Shown: positions 11,151 through 23,490 of the stretch, in pieces
Layout: every line of letters starts with the position of its first letter
Position numbering within the stretch: the first letter of the stretch is position 1
Source of the DNA: Agrypnus murinus
Lineage: Eukaryota > Arthropoda > Insecta > Coleoptera > Elateridae
DNA: 64,000 nucleotides
Assembly (NCBI GenBank): GCA_929113105.1
Contig: OV816026.1
Coordinates: 117,393,025-117,457,024, forward strand
Reading direction: 5' to 3'
Made by a program: the position numbers and the translations under genes
Notes under the pieces: generated by a model
What the model was told of the DNA's origin: nothing
What the model saw: only the letters and a program-made list of their open reading frames with translations
Database searches by the model: none

Positions 11151-14100
11151 GTAGGTTCTCTCCTTTAATTAAAAACATCTGTGGCAATTTTACATAGTTA
11201 TTAGAGGAACATATGGTTACAAGTAAAAGCTATGTAGTAGAGTTTACAAGGGATAAATTAGAGTTAATTAAGGATGGTTGAAGGGAAAGGCCAAATTATT
11301 GAAAAGTCTGGGGTATAATTTAGTGTTCCATATTAATTAAATCTGTCAAACCCATTTACTCCTAAGAAAGTTTTTAGATATTATCTAATAAAGTTTCTGT
11401 TTATAACTATCCAATATCTAATAAGATTTTAACAATACCTTTTTTGTACGACCATGCTATTTCGGATTGTTTACCATACTTGGTTTTAGAACAGTAGGTT
11501 ATATAGGCTAAGTTGCGGTGACCCTTAGGCAACTGCTGTATTGAAACGTACCTTGCAACTTGTAGCTACTTACCTTTTTTTTGATGTAATTTGGTTTCGG
11601 GGATAGTTTATTTTATGTTTTATAACGTATTATTCAAAGAATTTCAAATCTTGAGCGGCCGTGGAATAACGTCTTATCTAGGTAGTACTTACATGTTTTG
11701 CTGTCACATTGACATTTTGATATGACACTTGACACATTGATATTTTGACATTTAAAATTTATTTATTTTAATCTTGCTTCATTACTTAACTCTAACAATA
11801 AACTAAGTTTTAAAAAATTAAAAACTAATTTTTATTCTATAACTTTATAACCTACAGAAACACAAAGGCTATTTTTATATAGATAAATACCTAACCTACC
11901 AAAATATAGCTGTGCTGGAAGTATCAGCTTGATCCAAATAACACTGCTTTTTGCCGGCCAACCCCAATAAGTCGGAGAGGGGTGGGGTAATACAAGATAT
12001 AAAAGAAAAAAAAACAAGCGCCACTTAGTTTAAAAACAATGCTTATTACTAAAGCTTCAAGCTTATCAGATAAACGAAGAAATAGATCTTTTACTAAAAT
12101 ATGGGCAACTTCCACAATTTTGGTCGTACAGTGCATATATACTTACAACTGACGAGCTGGAAAGCAATATTATAATCACACAAATAAATAAATAAAACAC
12201 ACGTAGTGAAATGTAAACTTTCTAAGTATGGCTTTATTGAAATTGTAATTATTGTGCTGTTCAAGAATTTTAATGTCTAATAAAAAAAATGAAAGAATGG
12301 TGATTTGTATCACAGCAGGTTGTAAACTTAAAAACTACCCTAGGACAATTTCACTACTCGAGATCTCGTGTTAACTAGTTCTTAAAATTAACATGCATGA
12401 ATAAATTGTATACACGTTTAATAAATATATATATAAACATAAATAGAATGACACAGAATACATACAATTTTAGACAAACATCCCACCATTCGAAGACCGA
12501 CGGTTGTTTTAGTATAATTTAAAGCCTTGCTTAGGGGTTTTCGCTTCACCCTTCGATATTTTCTTGTTTTGTTACGACCCGGTACATATATAGATGCAGG
12601 TACGGACCCAAAGGGGAAGGACCTTCTAATTAAACCCACGGTCAGAGGGGCAGGAACAGGAATAAAAGACAACGAGCAACAAAACCCAAAAGAAAAGACC
12701 TACAAAGAAATCACCCTGTATATTGTATTAATTTTAAATATTTGAAGAATTTTACCTTTCTATAAACTGAAAGGTTATTTACAATACAATTCCCTCAAGG
12801 TAACTGATAGGGAAATATTACCTAAAATAGAAAAAGACTTTATCAGACTTTAGCACATTGGAGAAAACAAAAAGAATTTACCTAAATGGATTGCACTAGA
12901 ACGTAATCCGTCTAATTTGACGATTGATCGCATATAAATAACCAAGCGATCATTCTGTTGAATGCGAGATCTTCTCCGCTGAAGCGAATTATATCCAAAA
13001 CCAATTTCCTAATATATCTCGCACATTCAACTTCTAATGCCAGACAGCCATCTTGTTACCTCAACTCTACTATTGAAAAGGAGCTTAACCGCGCAGGAGC
13101 GACTTTACGATAAACAGAAAGAAAGGGAAACCCAGTGACAACCAAACTAACGAAGAAGCTTGGTTTTAAACAGTGACCGTCAAACAATCAACGAGTTGTA
13201 AATTTCAATGTTATAACTTTACAAAATGATATTGTAAATTAATCATTTCAATTGTGTTTTTACGTACACGTGTTATTTTTATTTTCTAGGTTATGTTAGG
13301 TTAGAGGTTTTGTTTACTTTAATAAATCGTGTTTGTTCTAAGTTAAGACATGAGTTCTTCTTGGACTGCCGCCCGAGATTTGCAGTTTTTTTTAAATTAT
13401 ATGTTAACATAAGCAGATTTTCAGGTTTTGGTTTTCTTCTTTAGTTAGTTGTAATGTTTGATTTCAATAGTTCTTTAATTTGTATTTCTTGTTGTGGAAT
13501 CACATGTAGATATGTGTATTGTTTGTTACTCAGGAAGATGGAGCAAGGCAAGACTTTTGTATTCTACCGATTATACATTACATATCTAACATTGTTTAGC
13601 GTTGTGTGATTAGCAGAATGCACCAAATTCAACTTCCTACTTCACTGCACACACCGGAGTGAGAGTTGGATATCCAGTGAATCAGGCTCAATACTTTTAA
13701 TCTCGTAACACCTACGGTTTCAAGAAATTACTACATTTATTGTTTCCTTCATGTATTTAAGCATCACATTTGAATATATCTTAAGCCATTTTAGTAGGGT
13801 TGGGGTCAAGACAACGTCAAGGCAGAACACCGAAGAAGAACACATCGCATTGCAAAATATACCGTAATGGTCTCAACATGTCGCATGTTTTGACCGGATA
13901 TCATTGTTGAGTGATAATTATTTTTGGCATTGATTACTAATTTGCTGCCCTCGATACATTAGGTTCCATAGCAGGTGGGCCGGCTATCATGGTGTAAATC
14001 GGTTAGAAAATTAAAGAAATTAAACCAAAAGCGCCCATTATCCAGTTGAATTAGATTTGAGGTATCCTAATCGTTAAACCAAACGTTTTTGAATTCACTG

Positions 14101-14710
14101 TAATTCAATAACCTATTCAACAATAACAATAATTTATAACCGCACCAGCTTAGTATCGTGACCATAGTAACTCTGTATTCGGCATAATAGTATATGGCCA
14201 AAATCTAATCTGTTAACACAATACAGCCTTTCTCAACCTTCTGTGGTTCGTGATCCTATTTTCAGGTTGGAATATTTCTAAGTCTCCGTCTGCGATGTAT
14301 AATCTTTAAGGTGTCAATGCAGACTGCACAGATTTTACTTCTTATTTGCCACAGCGTTTCCCCTTATGACATCGAAGTTTCTCAAATAAAATACGACTGT
14401 AACTATTCTATCTATGAGTATAAAAGTTTTTATAGACCCACCCTCTCCTTACTCAGTCACAATCTGACCTTTTTCCGTCCTTCAAACATCAGTGCGACGC
14501 CTGAAGGGAATACATTTTGAGAAAAGCTGGCCTAATGCAATCTTTTGATTAACTAATTCAATAGATGGCAAACGATTTCATAATTTAAATTTATTTTTCT
14601 CATCGTATGTTTCTGAAATGATTTATTTTCAGATAAATTACTTAAACGTTACATCGCTGCTCCATTCGAAATATAAATTTAGTACAAAAGTAAGTTGCGT
14701 TCAACGCAAC
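11151..14710. other. GAS1-like intron, first part: no gene seen
   Basis: Intron DNA from the GT donor at 11151. ORFs around 12418-12745 on both strands have no recognisable domain. The CACCCTGTATA at 12713-12723 resembles a transposon end without a located partner. Confidence 0.4.
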
Positions 14711-15002
14711 TAGGGTTTTCTGGCCCGGGAAATTCCCGAGACCCAAGTCCCGAGAATTACTCTATTTTTTTGTTGCCTCGAGTCCCGGGAAAAATAACTC
14801 GAGACGCGGGAGTTTTATATGCAAGGTATTTAATTAAAATTCTTATTTTAGAATTAAGGTTTTATTTGTGTGTTGCTTTTCAGAGATGGTGTTCTTAACT
14901 AGTTTTTTTAAGTACTAAACATACTTTGCAAACACATACAAATTATTTACCACCTGTCTATAAACAATAAAGGTAAATGGATTAGTTTCAGTAAGAAAGT
15001 AA

Positions 15003-15479
15003 CGTTAGGTATGGTACCTTGCCACAGCATTCTTTATAAGTAAACTTGCAGTTTCTATTCAATTATATTCAAAAAGGGTCTGCAACCGGAATTTCCTCTC
15101 TTATTTATAATAATTGCTACAACCCATAGCCTGGAAACCAGGCCCCAGAAGCTATAAGCTTGTCGGGAGGGAGGGGGCGATTATTATTATTACGTAGGCC
15201 CTAAGTGCGGCTGCAGCCAACTTACAGATGAAACAGCGCAAATCCCACATTTGTGTCACAGCTAAGGAAAACTGCAGAAAACCTTAACCAGATCTGCCGG
15301 CACCGGGAATCGACCTCGGGCCGCTTGGGTGAAAGTCCAGCACTCTAGACATTACACTACCAAGGCTGTACCGTTAGGTATGGTACCTTGCCTCAGCATT
15401 CTTTATAAATAAACTTGCAGTTTCTATTCAATTATATTCAAAAAGGGTCTGCAACCGGAATTTCCTCTCTTATTTATAA
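15003..15479. repeat. 108 bp direct repeats flanking a SINE
   Basis: 15003-15110 and 15372-15479 are direct copies differing at about two positions (CCACAG/CCTCAG and ATAAGTAAAC/ATAAATAAAC). They bracket the SINE at 15111-15371 exactly. This is far longer than a normal SINE target duplication of 5-20 bp. Confidence 0.85.
15111..15371 (-). mobile_element. tRNA-derived SINE
   Basis: Reading leftwards from 15371, the head has a tRNA-like 5' part with box A-like TGGTAGTGTAATGTCTAGAG and box B AGGTCGATTCCCG, then a body and a terminal CAATTATTATAAATAAG tail at about 15104-15120. An internal (AAT)n occurs at 15181-15194. The architecture matches the SINE at 7590, but the head differs, so these are two families or subfamilies. 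Confidence 0.7.
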
Positions 15480-15849
15480 ACAAGTAAAGTAGTCTTCTTA
15501 AAGACCTAAACAGAATGTTTTTAATTAAAAATCCATATTGAAGTATGGTCTTAATCTCTTGAACGACCGGTCGTTTTCAATAGGTAAAGGGTTCCAACAA
15601 GATTTTGATAGTTTTTGTAATGACAATAGTATAATTAACTGCTTATAGTAGTGTGTATTTACTAGATTTCTGAATTTGTATCACCTGGCTTTTATTTACC
15701 TTTTAAATTTTAAATTTCAAGGTGAAAATAAACCAAATAGTAGTTTGAATGATCGTTTTAAAAATGTAGAAACGGCCCAATGTAATTATTGCCCCAAACA
15801 AATTTCGAATACTAGCGGGCCCGCAATTTTGCAAAACAAGGAATTTGAG

Positions 15850-16958
15850 TAGAGATGCACCGAAGCTTTGGTTTTGCTTCGGTATTCGGCCAATTTTTAA
15901 CAGATTCGGTTTTAGTCGAAGCAGCATGAAGGATTCGGTATTTGGTCGACCGAAGCGGATTTTGTTTGTTCGACGAACAAAAAGTTCGTCTCTGAATTCG
16001 TGAAGTCTGTCTGTCTGTCGGTCTGTCACCTTTTTCCATGTTGACTTTTTTGAATTTTTCTTTTTGGAATCTTATAGTACACCGAATTCTAAGAGACTTT
16101 TGGTTGAAACATTCTTTTGTATCTCTTCGGGAAAGTGGTCAAAATCACCACCGAAGATTTCGGTAAATTTTTGAAAAATGAAAAATTTTGTATTTTTTAA
16201 AAATTTACGAGAAAATAAACATTTTTAGCAACTTTTTTTTTAACGAAAAGTCTTAGGACTTTTTAGGAATTTTAGTTTTTATGACAACTAATGTGTTAGG
16301 TCAACAGTTTTCAAAAATAAACTAGTTTATTAAGTATACAGTTGTTTTTGTTCGTCATGGCAATGCTAGCTCTGCGCATTCTCAACTGTTTTTTTCTGTC
16401 GCAATTAGACTTATTTAAGTGCATTTTAACTGAAAAACTCATTATTTATCGTTTAACCAAAATAAATCTAAATTTTTAAAATATGTATCAGCATTTATTT
16501 AATTTTTAACATTTCAAGCATTTATTTTCAAGTCCTGTCTAGACGATGACGCAAAGGGAACGTACATATATTGTTCCGACTATTTTAGAAGTTCAACAAT
16601 AAATTGAAGAATCTGGCTCATATAAATTACAAGGGTGAAAATGCAAAATGCATCGTGAATCAGCGATCGCTCGGGGAGATGCGGGGATCTTACTCGACTC
16701 GACTTAGCTTGCTCTTGGAAACTGCCGAAAACCCACTGTTTATTCACTCTCATCTTTTTAAATTAAATTTTAAATACTAAATGCTTTTTTAATGCAATGT
16801 AGTTTTTTTTTGTGACATAATTTTGTATTCACTAAAAGTAATCAAAACTCTGATTTCTATTGTGCTTCAGCCGAATATTCGGTACTTCGGCAAGTTTTAA
16901 TGGCCCAATATTCGGTGGTATCGGTAGTTCGACCAACATACGCTTCGGTGCATCACTA
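15850..16958. mobile_element. hAT-type nonautonomous element with perfect 8 bp TSD
   Basis: Ends are TAGAGATGCACCGAAGC (15850) and, inverted, TAGTGATGCACCGAAGC (from 16958). Both are flanked by AATTTGAG (15842-15849 and 16959-16966), a perfect 8 bp target duplication as made by hAT transposases. CCGAA/TTCGG motifs recur just inside both ends. The 1.1 kb interior has a CTGTCTGTCTGTCGGTCTGTC stretch near 16005 but no transposase frame. Confidence 0.85.
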
Positions 16959-17104
16959 AATTTGAGTGAAATTGTATGTATCGCAATAAGTCGCAGGAGT
17001 TGGAATATCAATTCGAACTATTGCTAATAATATAAATAAAATACAAAATAACAACAAACGTGTTTTTAATAAAGGGAGTTTTAAATATGTGCAAGTTAAA
17101 AATT

Positions 17105-17570
17105 GTTAATTAATAAAAAGAATGAAGTTGCTCTTCCAGAAAAAGGCAATTTAGCATTTAGTACACGTGCAGAAAAGCTTAATTGGGATGATATTGCCTT
17201 TAATGAATATTCAGGTGTAAAAATGTAAAAAGAAATAGTTTTTAATTCAAAAAAGGGTGCGAAGATTTCGATTGTTAAGTGAAGTGCTGCAAGATGCCAA
17301 AGAATGGATATTGAAACCTTGGGCCAACTTTTATCGTGGAAATAAAACGAAACGCCATTCTGATATGCCTAAGAGACCATTATCAGTATATATTTTGTTT
17401 TATTTGAAAAAGAAATATAGAATTCTGTCGGAAAATCCTGGAATGGAAATGACTGAAGTATGAAATGTATAAAAATATATCATCTGCACAAAGAACACAA
17501 TATAACACTAAACGGGAAAGGTGCATAAAAGCGAAAAAAATAATTTTATCATCGCAGAATTTATTTATGT
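17105..17570 (+). pseudogene. UBTF-like HMG-box gene fragment, decayed
   Basis: Conceptual translation shows a run resembling nucleolar transcription factor UBF: AEKLNWDDIAFNEYSG, then CKKK-stop-FLIQKR (a Trp codon turned TAG), VRRFRLLSEVLQDAKEW, KPWANFYRGNKTKRH, then an HMG box beginning MPKRPLSVYILFYLKKK and ENPGMEMTEV, and after a frameshift at about 17458, EMYKNISSAQRTQYNTKRER. UBF binds rDNA promoters through tandem HMG boxes. Here at least two frameshifts and several stops preclude function, and no intron is apparent across about 460 bp. It is on the same strand as the GAS1-like gene, inside its intron. It may be a retrocopy or a fragment captured by the surrounding hAT-like element. 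Confidence 0.65.
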
Positions 17571-17786
17571 ACTGATGTGCTTTTCATTAAATAATTGCAG
17601 TTATTTTCCAATGGTTAACTTCTGGGAGAAAGTGATTAGAGGGTTAATTAAACCATTTTTAAAAACAAATATATGGATTTTTGTGTTAGGTGCCTATGTA
17701 AAATTACTATCAGGGATTCCCGGGACTTCCGGGAAAACAGTCTCTAGTCCTGGGAATAGCAAAATCGCCGAGACTCAGAAACCCTA

Positions 17787-20700
17787 GTACCAACGTTGTC
17801 CTTTCTTTTGCTTCGATCAACATTATTCTGTCATTTCGACGGTTTTTTTTGCGAATAAAGTTTAGTACTGCGAAGTTGTATACATAGAAATCCTTATTGT
17901 TTAAGGTTATAATTTACTTAGGCGAAGAAGACTCTAGAGATCTTTAGTAAAGACAGTTCTTAATTTGAATTGAATATACAGGCGCCTTCGCAATTTCATG
18001 TAATAAAAAATCGTTTCCTCGTGCCTGAGGCAGTTTGAAAAGATAATAATTATAGTTGAGTCTTTATGAACGTTCGTTATTTCTAATTTCTGTTATTTAT
18101 TTGCTTGTCAAGATTTATTTGTAGTCTGAGACAGTTTGAAATATTTACATATCTCCATTGAAATTGGCCATCAAGAAATATTGTGTGTCATCTGTAACTT
18201 ATAATTCTATCCAATTTTGCCACTGTGCGACGTACACATTATTCAAGAAAGCCTTGCCAGGGCGTATTTTCGAGCTCATGTAACTATGATGTCTCATATA
18301 TGAATATGGATGAATATTATACAAAGTATAACAAAGTATTTCAAAAGAAAAATAATAAAATATTTATGAATAAATTTGTAATTCAGGATGTCTTTTAAGC
18401 GTGTAATTTTTATGTCGTGCCTAGACATAACTGAAGATACTTAATAATTGTAATGATAATCAAGTGAATAATAGTATTTCACATACGAAGAACGTCACCT
18501 GACGAATTTAAAATTTTAATTAGATAAATTAATATTCAATTCAGTCGTGCTAACACAAGTTTTAAATTTTAAAAACGTGCTTGAAGTGAATGGCGCTATA
18601 CATAAATTTGTTTAAAAATGCAGGTGTCAATTTCAAATGCTACCATTTCGAATTATCGAACTCGTTTATCAATGTGTCCTACATTCGAATAGAATTTTAT
18701 GCCTACATACGTTTATTATCCATAGAAAGTATTGACTGGATTATCGTGGGCTGCTTAGTTATTTGTTTGTTAACGTTTTTAAAATGTAAATTCTTCCGTA
18801 GGACGATTTTGTTGTTTTATATTTCAGAAATATTTAAAGTATTTAATAGTCGTTTGTGGTTTAAACATTAACTACATATAAATGTAATACAAAAAACAAG
18901 TTTTAGAGAATGGTTTAATAAGATTGTTTTTTGGAATGAAGATATTGAAGATTTCAACACTATCTTTAAAATATCTTATTTTTACTATCGTAGCAGTTTT
19001 CAGATTTTCTGGTTGTTTGATAGTTTCATACATACATTTAAGGGGGGAAGCGACTGTATAAAAATACGCTATGCAGAGTCTCTGAATTTACATTATTTTA
19101 AGAAAGAATATATCATAGATTGTGTATCCAACATTAGAATCTTGTAGATCAAAGTATAAACTAAATTTTCATAAAAGAATTATTTAAATTTGTTCGGAAA
19201 TAACTAAATCAACATAAAAACTGTAACAATAAGTATAAATATCTTTTCTTTCTTAAAACTAAAATATCTCTTTATAATAATTTGAAAGTAGTCGAGTAGT
19301 TCACAGATCAACAAATTTAATTGATAAAAGCTTATATATAACAACAATAATCATGTTATAGTTTTGGTTACCATTATTATCATTTTTAAGCAGTTTTGGT
19401 AGACAATAGTTCAGTTACTCTGAAAAGGATGGCGCTGTAGCATTATTTACTGTATTTTAGTATTTTTAATTTCAATTTATAGCAGGGTTATTAATCTTCG
19501 AATACACATTAAAATTCTTAAATTGGTTTACATTTAAACGTATACATTACCATAACTAGCTTACAAAGATAACTTTAAGTATCTGTAAATCAATTATGTA
19601 ATGCAAAACATAATAATATCTGTAGTATTTTTTCATAAATTCTAACTAAATATGTAAAAATTATAGCAATCGACCTTTGTAATTTATTCTAAAATTGCGG
19701 CGATACCGATGTTTTAATATGAATTCTGTAATATTTATACAAAATTATTATTATTATTATTACAAAGCATTGTACTCTCCGACGCGAGGGCCACCTATGG
19801 TTTTGTAGTACAATCTTAAACGTCTGAAACTGAACTAAATGAATTAATGTTTTGTACTAGTAGCGACGCCAACGGCAATTTTTCCGGAGTTTCTCAATTT
19901 CCGACCCTAAGAATTCAGTTAGCTAGAAATTCGTAGTTTGAGAGGCCGAAAATTAAAGATCCTAACTAACAATACTTCTAAGGTTCTGAAATTGCCTAAG
20001 TTATAAAAACAATATTCAGATCCATTAATCCGAGGTGAATAGGTATGAAAGTCTCAAGATTTCTGAATTTAATTTTTTCAGTTTCAATTCTAAAGGTCAG
20101 GGTTTTTGGAAATTTCTAGTTTGAAGTCTAAAAGGATTTTCAGGAATTGAAATAGGCTGTTCTTTGATCAGCGATGCCTCTTTAAACGTTTTACACTAGT
20201 AGTTCTAAACCTATTTTGGGTGGTGCAATATGCTCAATCTTTAATTGCTCGATCGAGATCGAGGAAAAGGATTTTCGAGATTTGTTGTAAGCACTTAATA
20301 CGATGAGTGTCGTATAATATTTACTGCGCTAACGACACTATTTAAAAATAAAAATTTAATTATACAAAAACTAGTAGTCATAGTACAATCGTATTTGAGC
20401 TCATTAGGATTACGTATGGAAGTTGTATAAATGATAAAGTATGGGGGCTCATATGTTAATTAATGTACTTGCTACAATTCCATTACCCTTGTTGCACTCC
20501 CACAAGAATTTGTGTGGAAGAATTGTGTGGGGAATCGATTGTGTATGTAATGTATGTCATAGTCCATCAGAATTTTGTTAACCATACCAGCACTTAGATA
20601 CGTTATTAATCTTAACAATTCCGCTATTTTGTTGTTTATGTAGCAACCGACAACGATTGGGTAAGTTGGATTTTCTGTTACACTTATCAAAGTGAAAGAC

Positions 20701-20790
20701 AAAATTAGGTCAGTAGCGCCTCACATTTATCAGATAGTTATGCGGTGTAAACTGGAAGTTTGAAGCTATTTAGTTGGACTGGTCAAAACG
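17787..20790. other. Intron DNA, no gene seen
   Basis: AT-rich. A (TTA)n microsatellite at 19745-19762 precedes a short GC-richer block, possibly a SINE remnant. Nothing else is supported. Confidence 0.3.
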
Positions 20791-20799
20791 TGATGCTGT

Positions 20800-21800
20800 T
20801 TATGGTCTAAGTTTTGTTTAATGGTCAGTCAAATAGATTGGTGACAAATACTAAAATTCAATTGGGAGTATCAGCTCGAAAGTTATCTCACAGATCTCGG
20901 GTTCCTCACATGACAAAACTAAGCAGAAAGGAACTTAATATCAGAAGAGATTGTCCAAAATACAATGCAGATCCGTTGCAAAGAATAAATTTCTTCTTTG
21001 GGACAAGTATTTTAAGAGCGTATTCACTATAGTGTAATTGAATCATTCTTTTTGAAAATAAAGTCGATTGGTATTGGTTTCATCGGTCGGAGATGTATAG
21101 GTAAAAAGTTACATCTAAAATTGTAATGTGAAGTCATTTTCAATGTGAGACTCAATGGCTATTGACTTTTCAATGTGCTCCGTACTTAACCTAACCTTGC
21201 TTCGCATCTAATCCAACAACCTATCGTAACCTAACCCAACCGAACCGAATCGAACCAAGCTTAACCTAGCCGAACCGTTCTGAACCCAGCCCAGGTCAGA
21301 TTAACCTAACCTAACCTAACCTCAGCTAACATAACCTAACCATTTTGTGCACCTTTGACAACATTGAGATTTAAAGGTCGTTCAATCGACTCAGCTTGTC
21401 GAGCTATCACGATTTTCGCGTCCCAGGAAACAAGGATGAGCTCCGGTATGCGGTTGTGTATTGAACAAGAATGTACCAGTTATCAGGCAATGAGTAACGG
21501 CATGATCATGGACGACGAAAAATATTTTACTTATCAAATTTTGAAAATAAAGGGAATGTCGGATTTAATACAAGTGATATAAAAAATGGTCCAATTAGCG
21601 AATGATTCCAAGAAAACAATAAATTTGAGGATAGAGTTTTGGTCTGGTGTGCCATATAATTATAATAATATAGGCCCTATCTCGCGTCAAACATTTATAC
21701 TCAAAACTGTCTTTCAGAATTGCTGGATTTTATTACTACACTATTTTGCTCTGATTTAGCTCCCTGCCCTTAGATCAGAATAACCAGAGTTAAGAAAAAA
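20800..21800 (+). pseudogene. Fossil Tc1/mariner-type transposase (tentative)
   Basis: Two decayed coding blocks in the right order for an IS630-Tc1-mariner transposase. 20814-21032 reads like the N-terminal HTH and linker (GVSARKLSHR...VPHMTKLSRKELNIRRDCPKYNADP). 21430-21560 contains the catalytic-type MIMDDEKYFTYQ, followed by FWSGVPYNYNNIGPI. Stops, frameshifts and an intervening CCTAA-rich patch break it. Identification rests on weak motif resemblance. Confidence 0.4.
21188..21345. repeat. Degenerate CCTAA/AACCT telomere-like repeat patch
   Basis: Many AACCTAACC, AACCGAACC and AACCTAGCC variants, with four uninterrupted CCTAA units near 21303-21323. The complement is TTAGG, the canonical insect telomere unit. 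Most units are degenerate, so it may be an old interstitial telomeric tract or simple-repeat drift. Confidence 0.6.
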
Positions 21801-23490
21801 TATTCCAAATAAATACTTTGACTAAACTCTATTATTAAACTTTTTTCCGAAATATTTTATTACATACGTTATTAGAAAGAAAGCAAAAGCAAGAAGAACA
21901 ATTTTACCTTGCCGTGGTACCAAGATTCTAAAATCCATTCAGACTTGTAATGGCGAGCGAAAACTTAGCTAATAGCAATACTTAAGAAACCTCTTCGTTC
22001 CGTAAAGTCCCGCCGGACCGATCCAAGCAAATACATACCAGTTCGGTAAGAAAAAGTTTGTGCCAGCTCGAGTTGAAGTATTGAAAGTCTGGCCTGGTTG
22101 GGCACAGGGCCAGGGCAGTGAAACGTGATAAATTACAAATCAACTTGTTTGCACGATTTAATTGCTTCTTGTTGCCTTATCGCAAAGATGAAAAGTGATG
22201 GTCATAAAATCAGCAGTATAGAGTGAAATATCCTTTTCGTCGTTTGAAAATGAGTAACAAAACGATTGGTTACGATCCATGAGGCTGAGATCCATAGTTC
22301 TTAAATACCAAATCTTGCCCAAACTGAAAAAGGACCGTACTAAAATCGAATGCCCAGTTGTGACATAAGAACTACAGCCCAAGAAAATAAACCGCAATAT
22401 ACGTCCGGTGCAAGATAGGTGCAATAACACTGATCAATGATGCTAAACGTGCGCTAATCCGCGATAGATGTGATCCAGCAAATTTCCAAAAACTATTTCC
22501 TGTATATTGGATGTAGGACCAATAAAAAGTGACAAACATTTTGTGACGGACTTACGGCCGCAATCGATCGGCTATCTACAGATGCCAAACGAATAATCCA
22601 ACAATTTCACGGAATACTGATAGCAAGAGAATCTACAGCAGCAAAGAATCACTGATCTAAGCGTTGGTAATTCCAAGGTGGGGCTCTTTTAGTCTTTAAT
22701 TTTCCGAACTGTAGAATCTGGGGACTTTTTAAGACTTCTGAATTTCAAGACGTTACATTTTAAAACTTCAAAAATTTCACATACGGAGGTATCTATTTTA
22801 AAGGCAGACACTAAGAGATTTATAATTGTAGAATTTGAAACAATTAAAGTCTTGAGGAAGAACTATAGAGAAGAATCATAGTTGCAAACGAGTTCATCAT
22901 CAGAGCAGTAACAGAGTTAGTTATCCTTGCTGACTTCGCCAGTTTGTATTTTGATAGCTCATTAATATTTTCTATTTTGCTTCTCGACAGAATTTTTCAA
23001 GTTGTTAAGATCAGGCGCATGGGCTCGTTTGGGACAGACTGGCCAAGTGATTTCTTTTGCCTGTCTTTGAACCTGCTTGTCACCGTAACTAGAATCTTTA
23101 GATTACTCTAGCTCCTCTAGATGTACTTAGTAACGCAAGTGGAGGTTGCCGAATTATTAGATGGTTAAGACATTTCTGATCAGATTTGTCACAATATTTA
23201 GATCATTTAATGATTAGGTTGGGGTATGCTAACTAAAATATATAATAAATTGGAAAGATTTAGGAATAATAAGTTTCCTTCCTGTCCATGTCGTATAAGC
23301 CATGTTATTTAAGGTATTCAAATGGTCAGGTCATTCACCTACTGGTAAAATTTTTTATTGGTGGGAAATTTCAGTACACAATGAAAAGATAAAACAATAA
23401 ACAATAGTAGTAATAACAACTAGCTTGAAATTAACTTTGTATAATCAATTTAAAAGATTCCCGTAACTAACTTTTCTTTTTCTTTTTCAG
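21801..23490. other. Last part of GAS1-like intron, no gene seen
   Basis: Nothing recognisable until the polypyrimidine tract and AG at 23471-23490 that define the acceptor. Confidence 0.35.

Larger units (their letters stand above)
14711..17786. mobile_element. Candidate hAT-like element with nested insertions
   Basis: Ends are short inverted repeats, TAGGGTTTTCTG at 14711 and CAGAAACCCTA ending 17786. Both ends are followed inwards by clusters of CCCGGGA, CCCGAGA and TCCCGG motifs, like the subterminal transposase-binding repeats of hAT elements. An 8 bp target duplication is not clear (AACGCAAC versus GTACCAAC). The interior is composite: a SINE in a 108 bp direct duplication, a complete second hAT MITE and a UBTF-like gene fragment. 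It may be one old element or two ends that are related by chance. Confidence 0.45.

Noticed and set aside
10905..11168. Stand-alone 87-codon ORF
   Set aside because: The last six codons are intron; GCG|GTAGGT at 11150/11151 is a donor that joins in phase to 23491.
12418..12745. Opposed ORFs of 72-84 codons
   Set aside because: No domain, start context or splice evidence; they lie in the GAS1-like intron.
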